NCBI RefSeq assembly: GCF_009797025.1 | Contig: NZ_CP047027.1 | Location: 1,736,001 to 1,800,000 of the forward strand | Length of the DNA: 64,000 bases | Direction: 5' to 3' | From: Cellulophaga sp. L1A9 | GTDB lineage: Bacteria > Bacteroidota > Bacteroidia > Flavobacteriales > Flavobacteriaceae | Shown here: positions 36,547-45,644 of the stretch, in pieces | Position numbering within the stretch: position 1 is the stretch's first letter | How the letters are laid out: each line of letters starts with the position of its first letter | Position numbers and translations under genes: made by a program | The notes under the pieces: generated by a model | Databases searched by the model: none | The model's input: only the letters and a program-made list of their open reading frames with translations | What the model was told of the DNA's origin: nothing

Positions 36547-37410
36547 TTAAATTTTAATAAGTTCATTCCACTTATCTATAAACCCTACCATTGCCTGAAC
36601 AACGTTATTTATATTCGCTGCTCCTCTTTCCACGGTTGCTTCTTTAGGGTTTAATTCTCCCCAAACACCTGTTTTAGTCATGTCTATCGTTGCTGTTTTC
36701 TTTCCTGTTTCTTCTCCTTTTAGCGCTTCTGAAAGAAATAATAGTTTAGCCGTAGGTTCCTCATTAACCACCTCTGAAACCATATTTTCTAAATGCTTAG
36801 GAAGCGTTAATTTTGTCGCAGTAGCTTTATCTAATTGAACCAAATCTGGCATTAAATACAAAGAGTCTGATGTTTCTCCTGTACCCGCATGACGGTCTAA
36901 CACTTTGGGCTTTGGGCTATGATCAGGTTTCAAATAGGGACGTATTGCTTCGCCAAAATCTACGGCAATACCCTTGGTTTTTTGGTTAATTTGATCTACT
37001 AAAAAAGTAGTAATAGCCCTATTCCCGCCATGAGAATTCATAAACACAAAACGTTTAAAACCGTGTTTGATCAACGATTGAACCGTTTCCATATGCACTT
37101 GAATTATCGTGTCTGCGCTTAATGTAATAGAGCCAGAAAATGCCATGTGATAAGGAGATTGTCCTGCCATTAAAACAGGAGCTACTAGAATATCACGCTC
37201 TTGTGCGATAAGCTTACACTGCTCTACTCCGTTTATAAAATCGGTCCCAATAGGCAAATGACTTGAATGCTGTTCTAATGCTCCAATAGGAATAATAACC
37301 ATATCAGATTTCGATAAAAATGCATCCACCTCAGGAACCGTCATGTGAGGCAAATAATTCTTAACTTTTTTCTCGTTCCAAAGTGGGTTTATTGAGGAGC
37401 CTGTATGCAT
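36547..37410 (-). CDS. creatininase family amidohydrolase
   Basis: A 287-residue cytoplasmic enzyme. The metal-binding set is complete: PIGALEQHSSHLPIGTD (E, H and D ligands), MNSHGGNRAI, and the HAGTGETS glutamate motif. Creatininase-family members open cyclic amides (creatinine) or cleave related amide bonds. With no signal peptide, it should act after import. It is in the middle of the SusCD-associated operon, next to the metallo-hydrolase and RidA genes. Confidence 0.87.
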   Translation of the reverse strand: MHTGSSINPLWNEKKVKNYLPHMTVPEVDAFLSKSDMVIIPIGALEQHSSHLPIGTDFINGVEQCKLIAQERDILVAPVLMAGQSPYHMAFSGSITLSADTIIQVHMETVQSLIKHGFKRFVFMNSHGGNRAITTFLVDQINQKTKGIAVDFGEAIRPYLKPDHSPKPKVLDRHAGTGETSDSLYLMPDLVQLDKATATKLTLPKHLENMVSEVVNEEPTAKLLFLSEALKGEETGKKTATIDMTKTGVWGELNPKEATVERGAANINNVVQAMVGFIDKWNELIKI

Positions 37411-37471
37411 AGAAATACGTTTTAGAATAAATAATAGTTAATTAGTTCTGCTTTAAAGATTAAGCGATAGG

Positions 37472-38383
37472 CTATTTTATGATAATTGTTTCTAGATGTA
37501 CAGGAACGATAATAGTAGCTTCGGGGGAAACGGCTTTAACCTCTTCAATAAAAGGTGTAATCTTATTGTCTATAGCTTTTTCTTGAGAATACCCATAAGG
37601 CACTCTAAAGTTATCCCAATGGGTAGGTATTATAGTTTTAGGAAAATTTGTAGCTTTCAATAAGCGTTCTGTATACTTGTAAATTTCCAATCTTGAAAAA
37701 TTTACGCCTGGCAAAAGAATATCTGGCGTTAGGCCTTGAACTTCTTTTTCTAAAAAGTTCATAGAACCTGCTGTTAATATTTTGTGATTATTGAATCTTA
37801 CATAAAACATTAAGGAACCACCTTCTATAAAGTCTTCTAGCTTTAAGGGTGCTTTTAATTCTTTTTCATGCGTTCTAGCATCAAAATAATGTTTGTCATT
37901 TAAAGCAGAATGTATCGAAGGAACCACCTTTACCGAAAACTCATCAAACTGATAATCTTCCCCGCCTCTAACGGTAAGTAGTTGTTCTTCCGGAACCCCG
38001 TAGGCTCTTAGTATATTGCAGCTCGTTTCTGTAGCAATTACTTTAGCACCTGTTTTCTTTGCGATATAAGGTACATCTCCTAAATGATCTAAATGCGAAT
38101 GGTGTACTAAAATATAATCAGCCGTTGTAATATGTTTATTGATGACCACGGTGTCTGATACAAAATAATCACTTTCATAATAATTTTTACGAGGATCTTC
38201 TTTACTATTTGCAGGGCTATCTCCTAATTTTACTCTAGACAAATAAGGGTCTACTAAAATGGTTGTTTTCCCATCTGTCATTTCCCAACCAGCACCACCA
38301 AAATATTTTAATTTCAGTTCTTGACTGCTTGCATATTGAAGACCTAAAAACAGAAGTCCTAAAAACCATGTTTTAGAACTCAT
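37472..38383 (-). CDS. exported metallo-beta-lactamase-fold hydrolase
   Basis: About 303 residues with a signal peptide (SSKTWFLGLLFLGLQYASSQ). The zinc motif is HHSHLDHLGD (HxHxDH), with histidine in IHSALND, aspartate or equivalent in the GSMN region and a late histidine in IPTHWDN. The pattern FGGAGWEMTDGKTTILVDPYL is close to UlaG-like lactonases. The frame is open to 38431, but 38383 gives a clean signal peptide. Probably a periplasmic lactonase or amidase of the pathway. Confidence 0.8.
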   Translation of the reverse strand: MSSKTWFLGLLFLGLQYASSQELKLKYFGGAGWEMTDGKTTILVDPYLSRVKLGDSPANSKEDPRKNYYESDYFVSDTVVINKHITTADYILVHHSHLDHLGDVPYIAKKTGAKVIATETSCNILRAYGVPEEQLLTVRGGEDYQFDEFSVKVVPSIHSALNDKHYFDARTHEKELKAPLKLEDFIEGGSLMFYVRFNNHKILTAGSMNFLEKEVQGLTPDILLPGVNFSRLEIYKYTERLLKATNFPKTIIPTHWDNFRVPYGYSQEKAIDNKITPFIEEVKAVSPEATIIVPVHLETIIIK

Positions 38384-38460
38384 AATTTTTGAAGGTGATT
38401 TTTTAATTCGTGTATTTAACATGAAGTGCATAAATTTAAGATTGCATTAAAAGAGTGATA

Positions 38461-38946
38461 CTAATCGATGACCTCAACGATTACTTCTATTTCTACAGCT
38501 TGCGCTCTAGGTAATGTAGCTACACCAATGGCAGCGCGCGCATGAATACCTCTTTCTCCAAAAACAGCCACCATTACATCTGAAAAGCCATTAATTACTT
38601 TTGGTTGTTCTATAAAAGTAGGCTCAGCGTTTACAAAAGCCAAGGCTTTCACGATACGCTTCACTTTTTTTAAATCACCCAACATGTATTCTAATACTGC
38701 TATTTGATTTATTGCCGTTAATCTAGCACCTTCATAGCCTTGATCAATAGAGACATCTAGCCCTAGTTTCCCTGTCATTTCAGTTCCATCTGCATATCTA
38801 GGGCCTTTGCCTGCTAAAAATATAAGGTTACCAGTTTGTACACCATTAACGTAATTAGCTACTGGGTTGGGGGGACTAGGTAACGTTATATTTAATTCTT
38901 TTAATCGCTGTTCTGGATTGTATTCTTTTTCAATACTATCTGGCAT
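38461..38946 (-). CDS. RidA (YjgF) family protein
   Basis: A 161-residue protein of the longer RidA branch: NYVNGVQTGNLIFLAGKGPR near the N-terminus and HARAAIGVATLPRAQAVEIEVIVEV at the C-terminus, with the arginine that binds the carboxylate of imine substrates. RidA proteins hydrolyse reactive enamine/imine intermediates from amino-acid breakdown. It is 8 bases after the lipoprotein amidohydrolase gene. Its presence hints at imine or enamine intermediates, such as from amino acids or amides. Confidence 0.88.
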   Translation of the reverse strand: MPDSIEKEYNPEQRLKELNITLPSPPNPVANYVNGVQTGNLIFLAGKGPRYADGTEMTGKLGLDVSIDQGYEGARLTAINQIAVLEYMLGDLKKVKRIVKALAFVNAEPTFIEQPKVINGFSDVMVAVFGERGIHARAAIGVATLPRAQAVEIEVIVEVID

Positions 38947-38954
38947 TACTTTTT

Positions 38955-40997
38955 TCAGTTATCGTTTTTAGCTTTAAAATCCGCCGCGTGCCACAAAGGC
39001 TCACTTTCATAATAATTTCCATTGGTAACAACTGCTTCAACAGTTCTCAAGTTTTCAATATTTTCTAATGGATTTTTCTCTAAAATAGCAATATCTGCTT
39101 CTTTACCAATCTCTAAGGTCCCTGTTTCATCGCCTCTTCCCATAGCAGTTGCAGGAACGATTGTAGCTGTTTTAAGAGCTTGCAAAGGCGTTAATCCTCC
39201 ATATTTAGTATAGGTTTCTAATTCTAAAAAGAGTCCAAATCCTGGTGCAAAATTATCCGTACCAGCAACAACAGGTATCCCTGCTTTGTAAAACTTTCCT
39301 ATTACCGCTGCAGATTTCATTATATCTTTCTTCGCTTGTTCTGCACGTGTTGCATTTAAACCACTTCTAAACCTTTTACCTTCAAAAAGTTCATAAGCCA
39401 TTTTACCTGCATCTGGTTCTATTGTTTCCATTAATTCGCCTTCTTGCATAGTACGTACAACTCCCAAACCAAGTGTAGGATCTAATACAGTACCGTGTTT
39501 TAAATAAAACGCGATTGCAGTATTAATCTGCTCCTCAGTAATTTCATTTTTAGCCATAAAATATGACCCTAATTCTGATATTTTTTTATCTGGAAATAAT
39601 ACCGCTAAAATCCTATTGTAATGACTTAACATATCCATACCATCTTCCACCGCCTTATTTGCATTATCGACCAATGCAGGAACATGGCCGGTAACGGTCA
39701 TACCAACTTTATGAGCTTCAATAGCTAATACTTTTAAAATTTCTGGCTCTATTGAAGTATAAATCTTAATTTGCTCATACCCATTTTTATGGTATAAGTC
39801 TACAACTTCCTTAGCTTCTTCTGCAGATCTAGCTCTTATAATTCCGTTACCTTTAACACCAGGCCCGTCCGTCATACCAGACAATAGAATATCTGGCCCC
39901 AAGGCTCCATCTTTTGCTATAGCATCTCTAAAAGCGGTTGCAAATTCTAATTCATTACCATTATCTCTAATTGTAGTAACACCACCCGCTAAGTATGTTG
40001 GTGCCCATTGTACCTGATTTGAATGTGCATGCATGTCCCATAAACCAGGTATTAATGTTTTTCCTTTTACATCAATAACTGTTGCGTTTTCAGGAATTTC
40101 TACATCAGTTCTTTTTCCAATTGTTTTAATACGACCATCTTCAATAATCATGGTCATATCCTTTAATGTTTGATCACTTAGACCATCTACAATATCACCA
40201 CCAACTAAAGCTTTAACTTTAGCTTGTTCTCCTTTTAAATCTGTAGTATATTTTTTAAGCGCTGCCATTTGTTCTTCGACATTACCTTTGATAAAAAATG
40301 GTTTAGCTTCTTCATAACCTTTCTTTATTAACTCTCTAATTTGAGTATTTGCTTTTACTAAGGCAACTAAATTTTTAGACTTATCTAACCAAATGGTACG
40401 CCCGCCCCAATTAATACCTTCAACAACATAACGATCTAATGCAACATCTTCTCCTTTTATTTGAACAATGTCTTCTCCTTTGTGTGTTAAAGAAACTTCT
40501 CCTCTTGGTAACGTTGATAATGATGTAATACCTTCATGATTAAAATAATATTGATATAACATCATTTCAATCCCAGCAGGAATATTACTATTTACTGCAA
40601 AAAAAGCATCTTTTTTATTTGAAGTAACTACATCAAAATGCTTTTCCCATATGGAAACCTGATCTCCATGAACCTCCATTTTAAATATATTAGTGGTATC
40701 CTTACTCGTAATACGTCTACTTTCATAAGATATTGGTTCCAGATCAGTTGTTAAGTATAATTTTGATTCTATACCCGTAATACGACCTCTTTCATTTTCA
40801 CCTTGGATAGACGTAACTGTTATCCTGTCTTTATTTGAAGTAATATTATAAGTTTCTTCCCCTATTTGTGACTGCCTTCTATAAACAAAAAAAGTACCCT
40901 CATCACTAATATCTTGCCATTTTGAGGGTGTAGTTGTACAACCAGTAACGAAAAGCAACACAACCATTTGTAGCATGTAGCTTGCTTTATTCATCAT
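38955..40997 (-). CDS. lipoprotein amidohydrolase with N-terminal extension
   Basis: About 680 residues. Lipobox VTGC follows a short signal peptide. Residues about 30-260 form a beta-rich domain I do not recognise (FFVYRRQSQIGEETYNI, WEKHFDVVTSNKKDAFFAVNSNIPAG). From about 265 on it is a metal-dependent amidohydrolase of the imidazolonepropionase/prolidase-like group: LIPGLWDMHAHSN (HxH), VTGHVPA and SHYN histidines, and VAGTDNFAPG (D ligand). An ATG at 41024 exists, but 40997 or 40994 gives a better lipoprotein signal. It is probably on the cell surface or in the periplasm. Confidence 0.84.
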   Translation of the reverse strand: MMNKASYMLQMVVLLFVTGCTTTPSKWQDISDEGTFFVYRRQSQIGEETYNITSNKDRITVTSIQGENERGRITGIESKLYLTTDLEPISYESRRITSKDTTNIFKMEVHGDQVSIWEKHFDVVTSNKKDAFFAVNSNIPAGIEMMLYQYYFNHEGITSLSTLPRGEVSLTHKGEDIVQIKGEDVALDRYVVEGINWGGRTIWLDKSKNLVALVKANTQIRELIKKGYEEAKPFFIKGNVEEQMAALKKYTTDLKGEQAKVKALVGGDIVDGLSDQTLKDMTMIIEDGRIKTIGKRTDVEIPENATVIDVKGKTLIPGLWDMHAHSNQVQWAPTYLAGGVTTIRDNGNELEFATAFRDAIAKDGALGPDILLSGMTDGPGVKGNGIIRARSAEEAKEVVDLYHKNGYEQIKIYTSIEPEILKVLAIEAHKVGMTVTGHVPALVDNANKAVEDGMDMLSHYNRILAVLFPDKKISELGSYFMAKNEITEEQINTAIAFYLKHGTVLDPTLGLGVVRTMQEGELMETIEPDAGKMAYELFEGKRFRSGLNATRAEQAKKDIMKSAAVIGKFYKAGIPVVAGTDNFAPGFGLFLELETYTKYGGLTPLQALKTATIVPATAMGRGDETGTLEIGKEADIAILEKNPLENIENLRTVEAVVTNGNYYESEPLWHAADFKAKNDN

Positions 40998-41066
40998 AAA
41001 TTTTGAATTATTTTTAACTATCATTTTAGTTTTTTTTAGAATTGTAATTAGAGCCTATACTTAAAA

Positions 41067-42188
41067 TCAAGGAAATTTAGGGGTGAATTTATTGAAGTAA
41101 AACTGATTCAATTCATCAGAATTACTTTCAATAATATCTAGTTTATTATCGCCATTTAAATCAAATGTCAGGATATCATAGGTACTAAAATTCTGATTAT
41201 TTAATTGAACTTTCTCCCAGGAAGTGGCATCTCCCGAGTTAATAAAAACGTTATTTGGAGCGGCTACATTCCCAACAATGATGTCTATATTACCATCACC
41301 ATTTAAATCGCCAATAGACAGCGAGTAAGATTCATCTGAACTATCATCAAATACTACTTTACGCGTGTATGTTCCTTTTTTACTTCCAAAATAGATGACA
41401 TTAGGCTCTCCTATATTTGCAGTAATAATATCCTTAAATCCATCTTTATCTAGGTCTATTACGGCTACAGATCTTGTAACATCATTACCTGTTCCATAGG
41501 GTGTTTTTTTTGAGAATTTTAGATTGCCATCATTTAAATACACATAGTTGGGTTGGTCATCTCTATTGGCTAATATCAAATCTAAATATCCATCGTCATT
41601 CATATCTGCAACCTCAACATCTATGGTAGAATCTTTTTTATCACCAAACCCTATAACTTCCGTAAAAATCCCTTTTCCATTATTTAAGCAAATTTCATTT
41701 TCACTTCCTCTATTGGTAATCAGAATATCTTTATCGCCATCATCATCTAAATCTGCAACAACAATATTTCTTGTGTGCCCATATTTTTCACCAAAGCTTG
41801 CACCTTTAGTAAAGTTTCCTGCTCCGTCATTTATAAAAATGTAATTGGGAGCCATATCATTTCCAACGGCAATATCTAAATCGCCATCACCATCAAAATC
41901 TGCGAGTTCTGTAGAATAACTTGTTTCTTGCTCTGTCCCTAAATTTTTTGAAACGGTAAAAATACCACGTCCATTGTTTATAAAAATTCGGTTCTGACCT
42001 GGCCAATGCCTACCATTTGCCGCAACAATATCTAAATCGCCATCATTATCAATATCACCAATACCCATAGAAGCGGTTCTCTCCTTATGGATACCTAAAA
42101 TTGTTCTACTATTATTAAAAAAATTTGATTTTTGGGAGTGTACAGAAAGGATGCAACTTGAAAAAAGTGCAAATAGAATATATTTCAT
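41067..42188 (-). CDS. exported FG-GAP/VCBS repeat protein
   Basis: A 373-residue secreted protein (signal peptide to about residue 18) built of about seven FG-GAP/VCBS repeats. Each repeat has a calcium-binding loop such as DIDNDGDLDI, DFDGDGDLDI, DLDDDGDKDI, DMNDDGYLDL, DLNGDGNIDI, spaced every 45-50 residues, so it should fold as a beta-propeller. No catalytic motif is seen. It lies between the two amidohydrolase genes and may act as a surface binding scaffold for substrate or enzyme. Confidence 0.85.
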   Translation of the reverse strand: MKYILFALFSSCILSVHSQKSNFFNNSRTILGIHKERTASMGIGDIDNDGDLDIVAANGRHWPGQNRIFINNGRGIFTVSKNLGTEQETSYSTELADFDGDGDLDIAVGNDMAPNYIFINDGAGNFTKGASFGEKYGHTRNIVVADLDDDGDKDILITNRGSENEICLNNGKGIFTEVIGFGDKKDSTIDVEVADMNDDGYLDLILANRDDQPNYVYLNDGNLKFSKKTPYGTGNDVTRSVAVIDLDKDGFKDIITANIGEPNVIYFGSKKGTYTRKVVFDDSSDESYSLSIGDLNGDGNIDIIVGNVAAPNNVFINSGDATSWEKVQLNNQNFSTYDILTFDLNGDNKLDIIESNSDELNQFYFNKFTPKFP

Positions 42189-42275
42189 ACGTTAACTATT
42201 AGTTGGTTTGAGTCGCTAGTATTAATAAGCAGTTGTGTCTCTTTTTATAGACACAATTTTGGTACTGAATTTTAT

Positions 42276-44273
42276 TTATTTAAAATGTTGGATCCCCATG
42301 GCTTGATACACCTCTTCGGCATAAAAAAGATTTCCCCCCTTCATGGTCCACTCAACATTACGAATTGCACTAATCGCTTCTAAGGGATTTCCATCGATAA
42401 GAATAAGATCTGCTTTTTTACCAACTTCTATAGAACCGTATGATTCTGACACCCCTGTCATTTCTGCAGATTTTATTGTTGCAATTTTTAAAACCTCCGC
42501 ATTGGGGATACCTGCTTGCGCATAAAGCTCTAGTTCTCTATGATATAAAAAACCTGGAAGCCCATCTGTACCTGGAACAATTTCTATCCCTTTCTCATAC
42601 AAATCATAAACAACGGCTAACATTTTATTAAAACTCCCTTTATAGCGTGTTATTTTCTCACCAGATTTTGGGAGTCCACCGCTATAATAATCACGTTGGT
42701 TAAGTAATGGAAGTCTGTCTATAATCTTAACATAAGTAGGACTTGGCTCGCCTTTTACGGACACAAACATATTTTCAAAAATAGAAACGGTAGGATCTAT
42801 ACGGATGTTTTTTGTTTTTAAAAGATGCACAAAATCGAGGTATTCTTTAGATTTAAGATCAAGGTCTACACCGTGGTATGCAGACATCGTATGCCTTAAT
42901 GGCGTGCGGGTATCTATGGTATCTGATAAAAAATTGAGCAAAACCATGTTCATATGCTGTATCTCATCATATCCTTGATTAATGGCTTGCGTAGCCGTCA
43001 TAAAAGCAGGAATATGACCGCTAACACGCATCTCTAATTCATGCGCTCTTTTAGTTAAAGGCGCTACCCATTCTGGCCTAATAGAACTATATAATTTAAT
43101 TTGCTCATAGCCTAGATCTTTATATTCTTGTATTTCCGACAAGCCTTCTTCTACAGAACTCACTACGTTACGTTGATTCGCATAAGGCCCATCTCCATCT
43201 ATAATACCCCCAAATGTGACAATACGTGGGCCGATAATTTCATTGGTATTAAATTGCTTGCTTAACACTTTTAATTGTTTGTTGTTTGCTAAATCTCTAA
43301 CAGAAGTAACTCCACCAGCCACATGTAACATGCCTCTAAATTTGGTATTATGCGTATGCATATCAAACATGCCAGGCATTAGTGTTTTTCCACCACAGTT
43401 AATAACTTTAATCTCTTTACTTATTTCTTGATCATCACTAGCTTTAATTGATTCGATGTTATCACCATCTACAACTACATCTTGATTTTTTAATAGTGTT
43501 CCTTGAGCAGTAAAAACATTTACATTTTTAATGATAACCTGATCTAGTTTATGAGTTACCTTTTTAGCCACATCAGCTAAATACTCATCTTCAATAGCGT
43601 CTTGTATGCCCTTCATTTCTAGGCGCAATTCTTTTAAATCTGTTCTAATAATATGCAGATTTCCTGATATTTTAGCAACCATTTCATCCCCGATCATCCA
43701 TAAATATGTGGGATTCATGTCCAATCCTTTCACCATTAAAAGGTTTATTAGCGTACTGTTAGAAAGAGATATAGCACGTTTATCCACAAGCTCAACTTCG
43801 CCTTTTGGGTATAATTTTACTTTTTCGTCTTCAGAGGACATTAGAAGTTTGGCAAGAACTTCATAAATGGCAGGAGAGCCATCATATCTAAAATAAAGGG
43901 CGTCTCCGTTGAAGTCGCCCTTACGCTCACCTTTTGGATTTAACCAAGTTGCTTTATGCTTTTCACTCTTAAAAAACTCCTGTATGGAATCTTTTAAATA
44001 ATTAACCCCAGAAACAGATTGCGAAGTAATATACCCTTTCTTATTAAAAGTTAGTTCTTCTAAAAATTCAGGACCACGACCTCTATCTGTATAGGTATAA
44101 TAATAGTTTACCGTGTTTTTATTGGTCTTCCACTTCTCATATTTACCTGCTAAACCTTCTCTAAAAACCACATCGTAAACCACTTTATCTGAAGTGTTCT
44201 CATTTGCAGAGAATGGGTTATTAAAACTACTTGTAATTATAAAAAAAAAGAAAAGTGTGCATATATATTTCAT
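42276..44273 (-). CDS. exported amidohydrolase with N-terminal extension
   Basis: A 665-residue protein with a signal peptide (no clear lipobox). Residues about 25-235 are an extension of unknown fold similar in plan to that of the other amidohydrolase of the locus. The amidohydrolase domain follows: LMPGMFDMHTHNT (HxH), VSGHIPAFM and IQHMNM histidines, and VPGTDGLPGFL (D). The C-terminal IEVGKKADLILIDGNPLEAISAIRNVEWTMKGG is typical. I infer that the two arose by duplication and divergence. The substrate is likely a dipeptide or N-acyl compound. Confidence 0.84.
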   Translation of the reverse strand: MKYICTLFFFFIITSSFNNPFSANENTSDKVVYDVVFREGLAGKYEKWKTNKNTVNYYYTYTDRGRGPEFLEELTFNKKGYITSQSVSGVNYLKDSIQEFFKSEKHKATWLNPKGERKGDFNGDALYFRYDGSPAIYEVLAKLLMSSEDEKVKLYPKGEVELVDKRAISLSNSTLINLLMVKGLDMNPTYLWMIGDEMVAKISGNLHIIRTDLKELRLEMKGIQDAIEDEYLADVAKKVTHKLDQVIIKNVNVFTAQGTLLKNQDVVVDGDNIESIKASDDQEISKEIKVINCGGKTLMPGMFDMHTHNTKFRGMLHVAGGVTSVRDLANNKQLKVLSKQFNTNEIIGPRIVTFGGIIDGDGPYANQRNVVSSVEEGLSEIQEYKDLGYEQIKLYSSIRPEWVAPLTKRAHELEMRVSGHIPAFMTATQAINQGYDEIQHMNMVLLNFLSDTIDTRTPLRHTMSAYHGVDLDLKSKEYLDFVHLLKTKNIRIDPTVSIFENMFVSVKGEPSPTYVKIIDRLPLLNQRDYYSGGLPKSGEKITRYKGSFNKMLAVVYDLYEKGIEIVPGTDGLPGFLYHRELELYAQAGIPNAEVLKIATIKSAEMTGVSESYGSIEVGKKADLILIDGNPLEAISAIRNVEWTMKGGNLFYAEEVYQAMGIQHFK

Positions 44274-44325
44274 AAGCTACAAGAGTATTTTAAGGTGTAT
44301 ACTTCGTTTTTTTGCTATTTAAGCG

Positions 44326-45480
44326 TTAAGACTTTAGCGTATCTTTAAAATACCCCAACCAATTGAGACCCAGTATCTTTTCTATATCCCCGGTACTATA
44401 CCCTCTTTTGTCTAAAACTTTTGCCACTTGCAAATAACGATCTGGTTTATCTAATTCGGGAATCCAAGGTGGCCATTGTACTTTATAGGATGGTTTAAAT
44501 CTCGTTAATCTTGGTACGTACCAATTCTCTCTAGTAGCACCTGTTGCCTCTAAACCTTGAATAGCAAAATCTGCTGCAACACCTACATGGTCTATTCCTG
44601 CAATTTTAACGGCATGGTCTATATGATCTACATAGGTTTCCAGTGTGGTTTTTGTCCCTAATTCTGGACCAATCATATACCCTAAACATATAATTCCTAT
44701 AACTCCGCCTTTATCTGCCATTGCTTTAATTTGGCCGTCTGTTTTAGCTCGTGGATGGTCTTTATATAAAGCCTCACACATAGAGTGATTAAAACAAGCA
44801 CCAGAGGTACTAAATTTAATTCCGTCGTTAGTTGTTTCTCGCCCACAATGCGATAGATCTATCATGATCCCTAGCTCATTCATACGTGCTAAAGCCTCAA
44901 TACCAAAGTCTGATAAGCCAGAGTTGGTGCGTTCTGTACTCCCGTCTCCCAATAAATTTCTCTGATTATAGGTTAATTGAATCCAACGTGTTCCTGCATC
45001 ATAAAGTGTATCAATATTATCTATTGATTTTTCTATCATTGTTGCATTCTGAAACCCTAAAAATGCGGCCGTCTTATTTTCTTTTTTTGCGCGAATAAAA
45101 TCATCAGCGCTTGTAGCAAGTAATAGTTTATCAGGATTATCTTTTATTCGTTTTTGCCACTCTGCTAACGAAGCTAAGGCCACATTTAAATTACCCGATG
45201 CTAATGAAGCTCCAAACCCCGTATAACCAGATTGATCTAATGCTTTAAAAGATTCCTCGTTCCAACCCCTAGGTATTATTAACCCATCTATAACGATGGC
45301 TTCTTTATAAAGTTTTTCTATTTTTTTATCTAGAAGGTTTGTAAATACACTGTTTGACATGTTTTGGTTTGGGGCTATAGTAATGGATTCCATTATTGAA
45401 TTAAAGGCCATTGCCGTCTGTGCGGGAAAAAGTGTTCCTAGTGATAATAGTTTGACTAAATTTCTACGATTTTGTTTCAA
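44326..45480 (-). CDS. atypical M19 (membrane dipeptidase) family protein with Tat-like signal
   Basis: A 384-residue protein, starting with TTG at 45480. The N-terminus NRRNLVKLLSLGTLFPAQTAMA looks like a twin-arginine signal. The fold is M19: RWIQLTYNQRNLLGDG, IMIDLSHCG (H201), CFNHSMCEAL (H222), GVAADF (D294). But the N-terminal HxD zinc motif is absent (VIDGLIIPR), the bridging glutamate of GxEGG is glutamine (GFQNA), and the substrate histidine of LTH is tyrosine. It is thus not a standard two-zinc dipeptidase. It lies downstream of susD after a terminator hairpin. Confidence 0.83.
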   Translation of the reverse strand: MKQNRRNLVKLLSLGTLFPAQTAMAFNSIMESITIAPNQNMSNSVFTNLLDKKIEKLYKEAIVIDGLIIPRGWNEESFKALDQSGYTGFGASLASGNLNVALASLAEWQKRIKDNPDKLLLATSADDFIRAKKENKTAAFLGFQNATMIEKSIDNIDTLYDAGTRWIQLTYNQRNLLGDGSTERTNSGLSDFGIEALARMNELGIMIDLSHCGRETTNDGIKFSTSGACFNHSMCEALYKDHPRAKTDGQIKAMADKGGVIGIICLGYMIGPELGTKTTLETYVDHIDHAVKIAGIDHVGVAADFAIQGLEATGATRENWYVPRLTRFKPSYKVQWPPWIPELDKPDRYLQVAKVLDKRGYSTGDIEKILGLNWLGYFKDTLKS

Positions 45481-45525
45481 AATATTCTAGTATTACTATT
45501 TAAAAAATGATATAAAGAGATAGTT

Positions 45526-45557
45526 AAAAAGCAAGGCTATTTTTAGCATTGCTTTTT
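45526..45557 (-). terminator. terminator after susD
   Basis: On the minus strand AAAAAGCAA pairs with TTGCTTTTT (9 bp, extended by three inner pairs after a mismatch) and ends in a T-run. It lies between susD and the dipeptidase-like gene, so susCD can be made without the hydrolase genes, and read-through would link them. Confidence 0.55.
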
Positions 45558-45571
45558 ATCATGAATTAAAT

Positions 45572-45620
45572 CTTGTACACACATTGAAAATAACAGTAAC
45601 GTATCAATGTGTGTAACAAG
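45572..45620 (-). other. long hairpin downstream of susD
   Basis: TCAATGTGTGTA-(A)-CAAG (45604-45620) pairs with CTTGTACACACATTGA (45572-45587): 16 pairs with one bulged base and a 16-nt loop, 24 bases after the susD stop. Together with the terminator behind it, it would stabilise the 3' end of the susCD message. Confidence 0.5.
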
Positions 45621-45644
45621 TAAATGGTTCCAATAGGGTATTAA

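Noticed and set aside
41067-42188. Repeated DNA segments in the FG-GAP gene
   Set aside because: They reflect protein-level calcium-loop repeats, not a DNA repeat array or CRISPR.
42233-42256. Hairpin TTGTGTCT / AGACACAA between amidohydrolase and FG-GAP genes
   Set aside because: Not called a terminator because there is no T-run on the transcribed (minus) strand; probably only an RNA fold.
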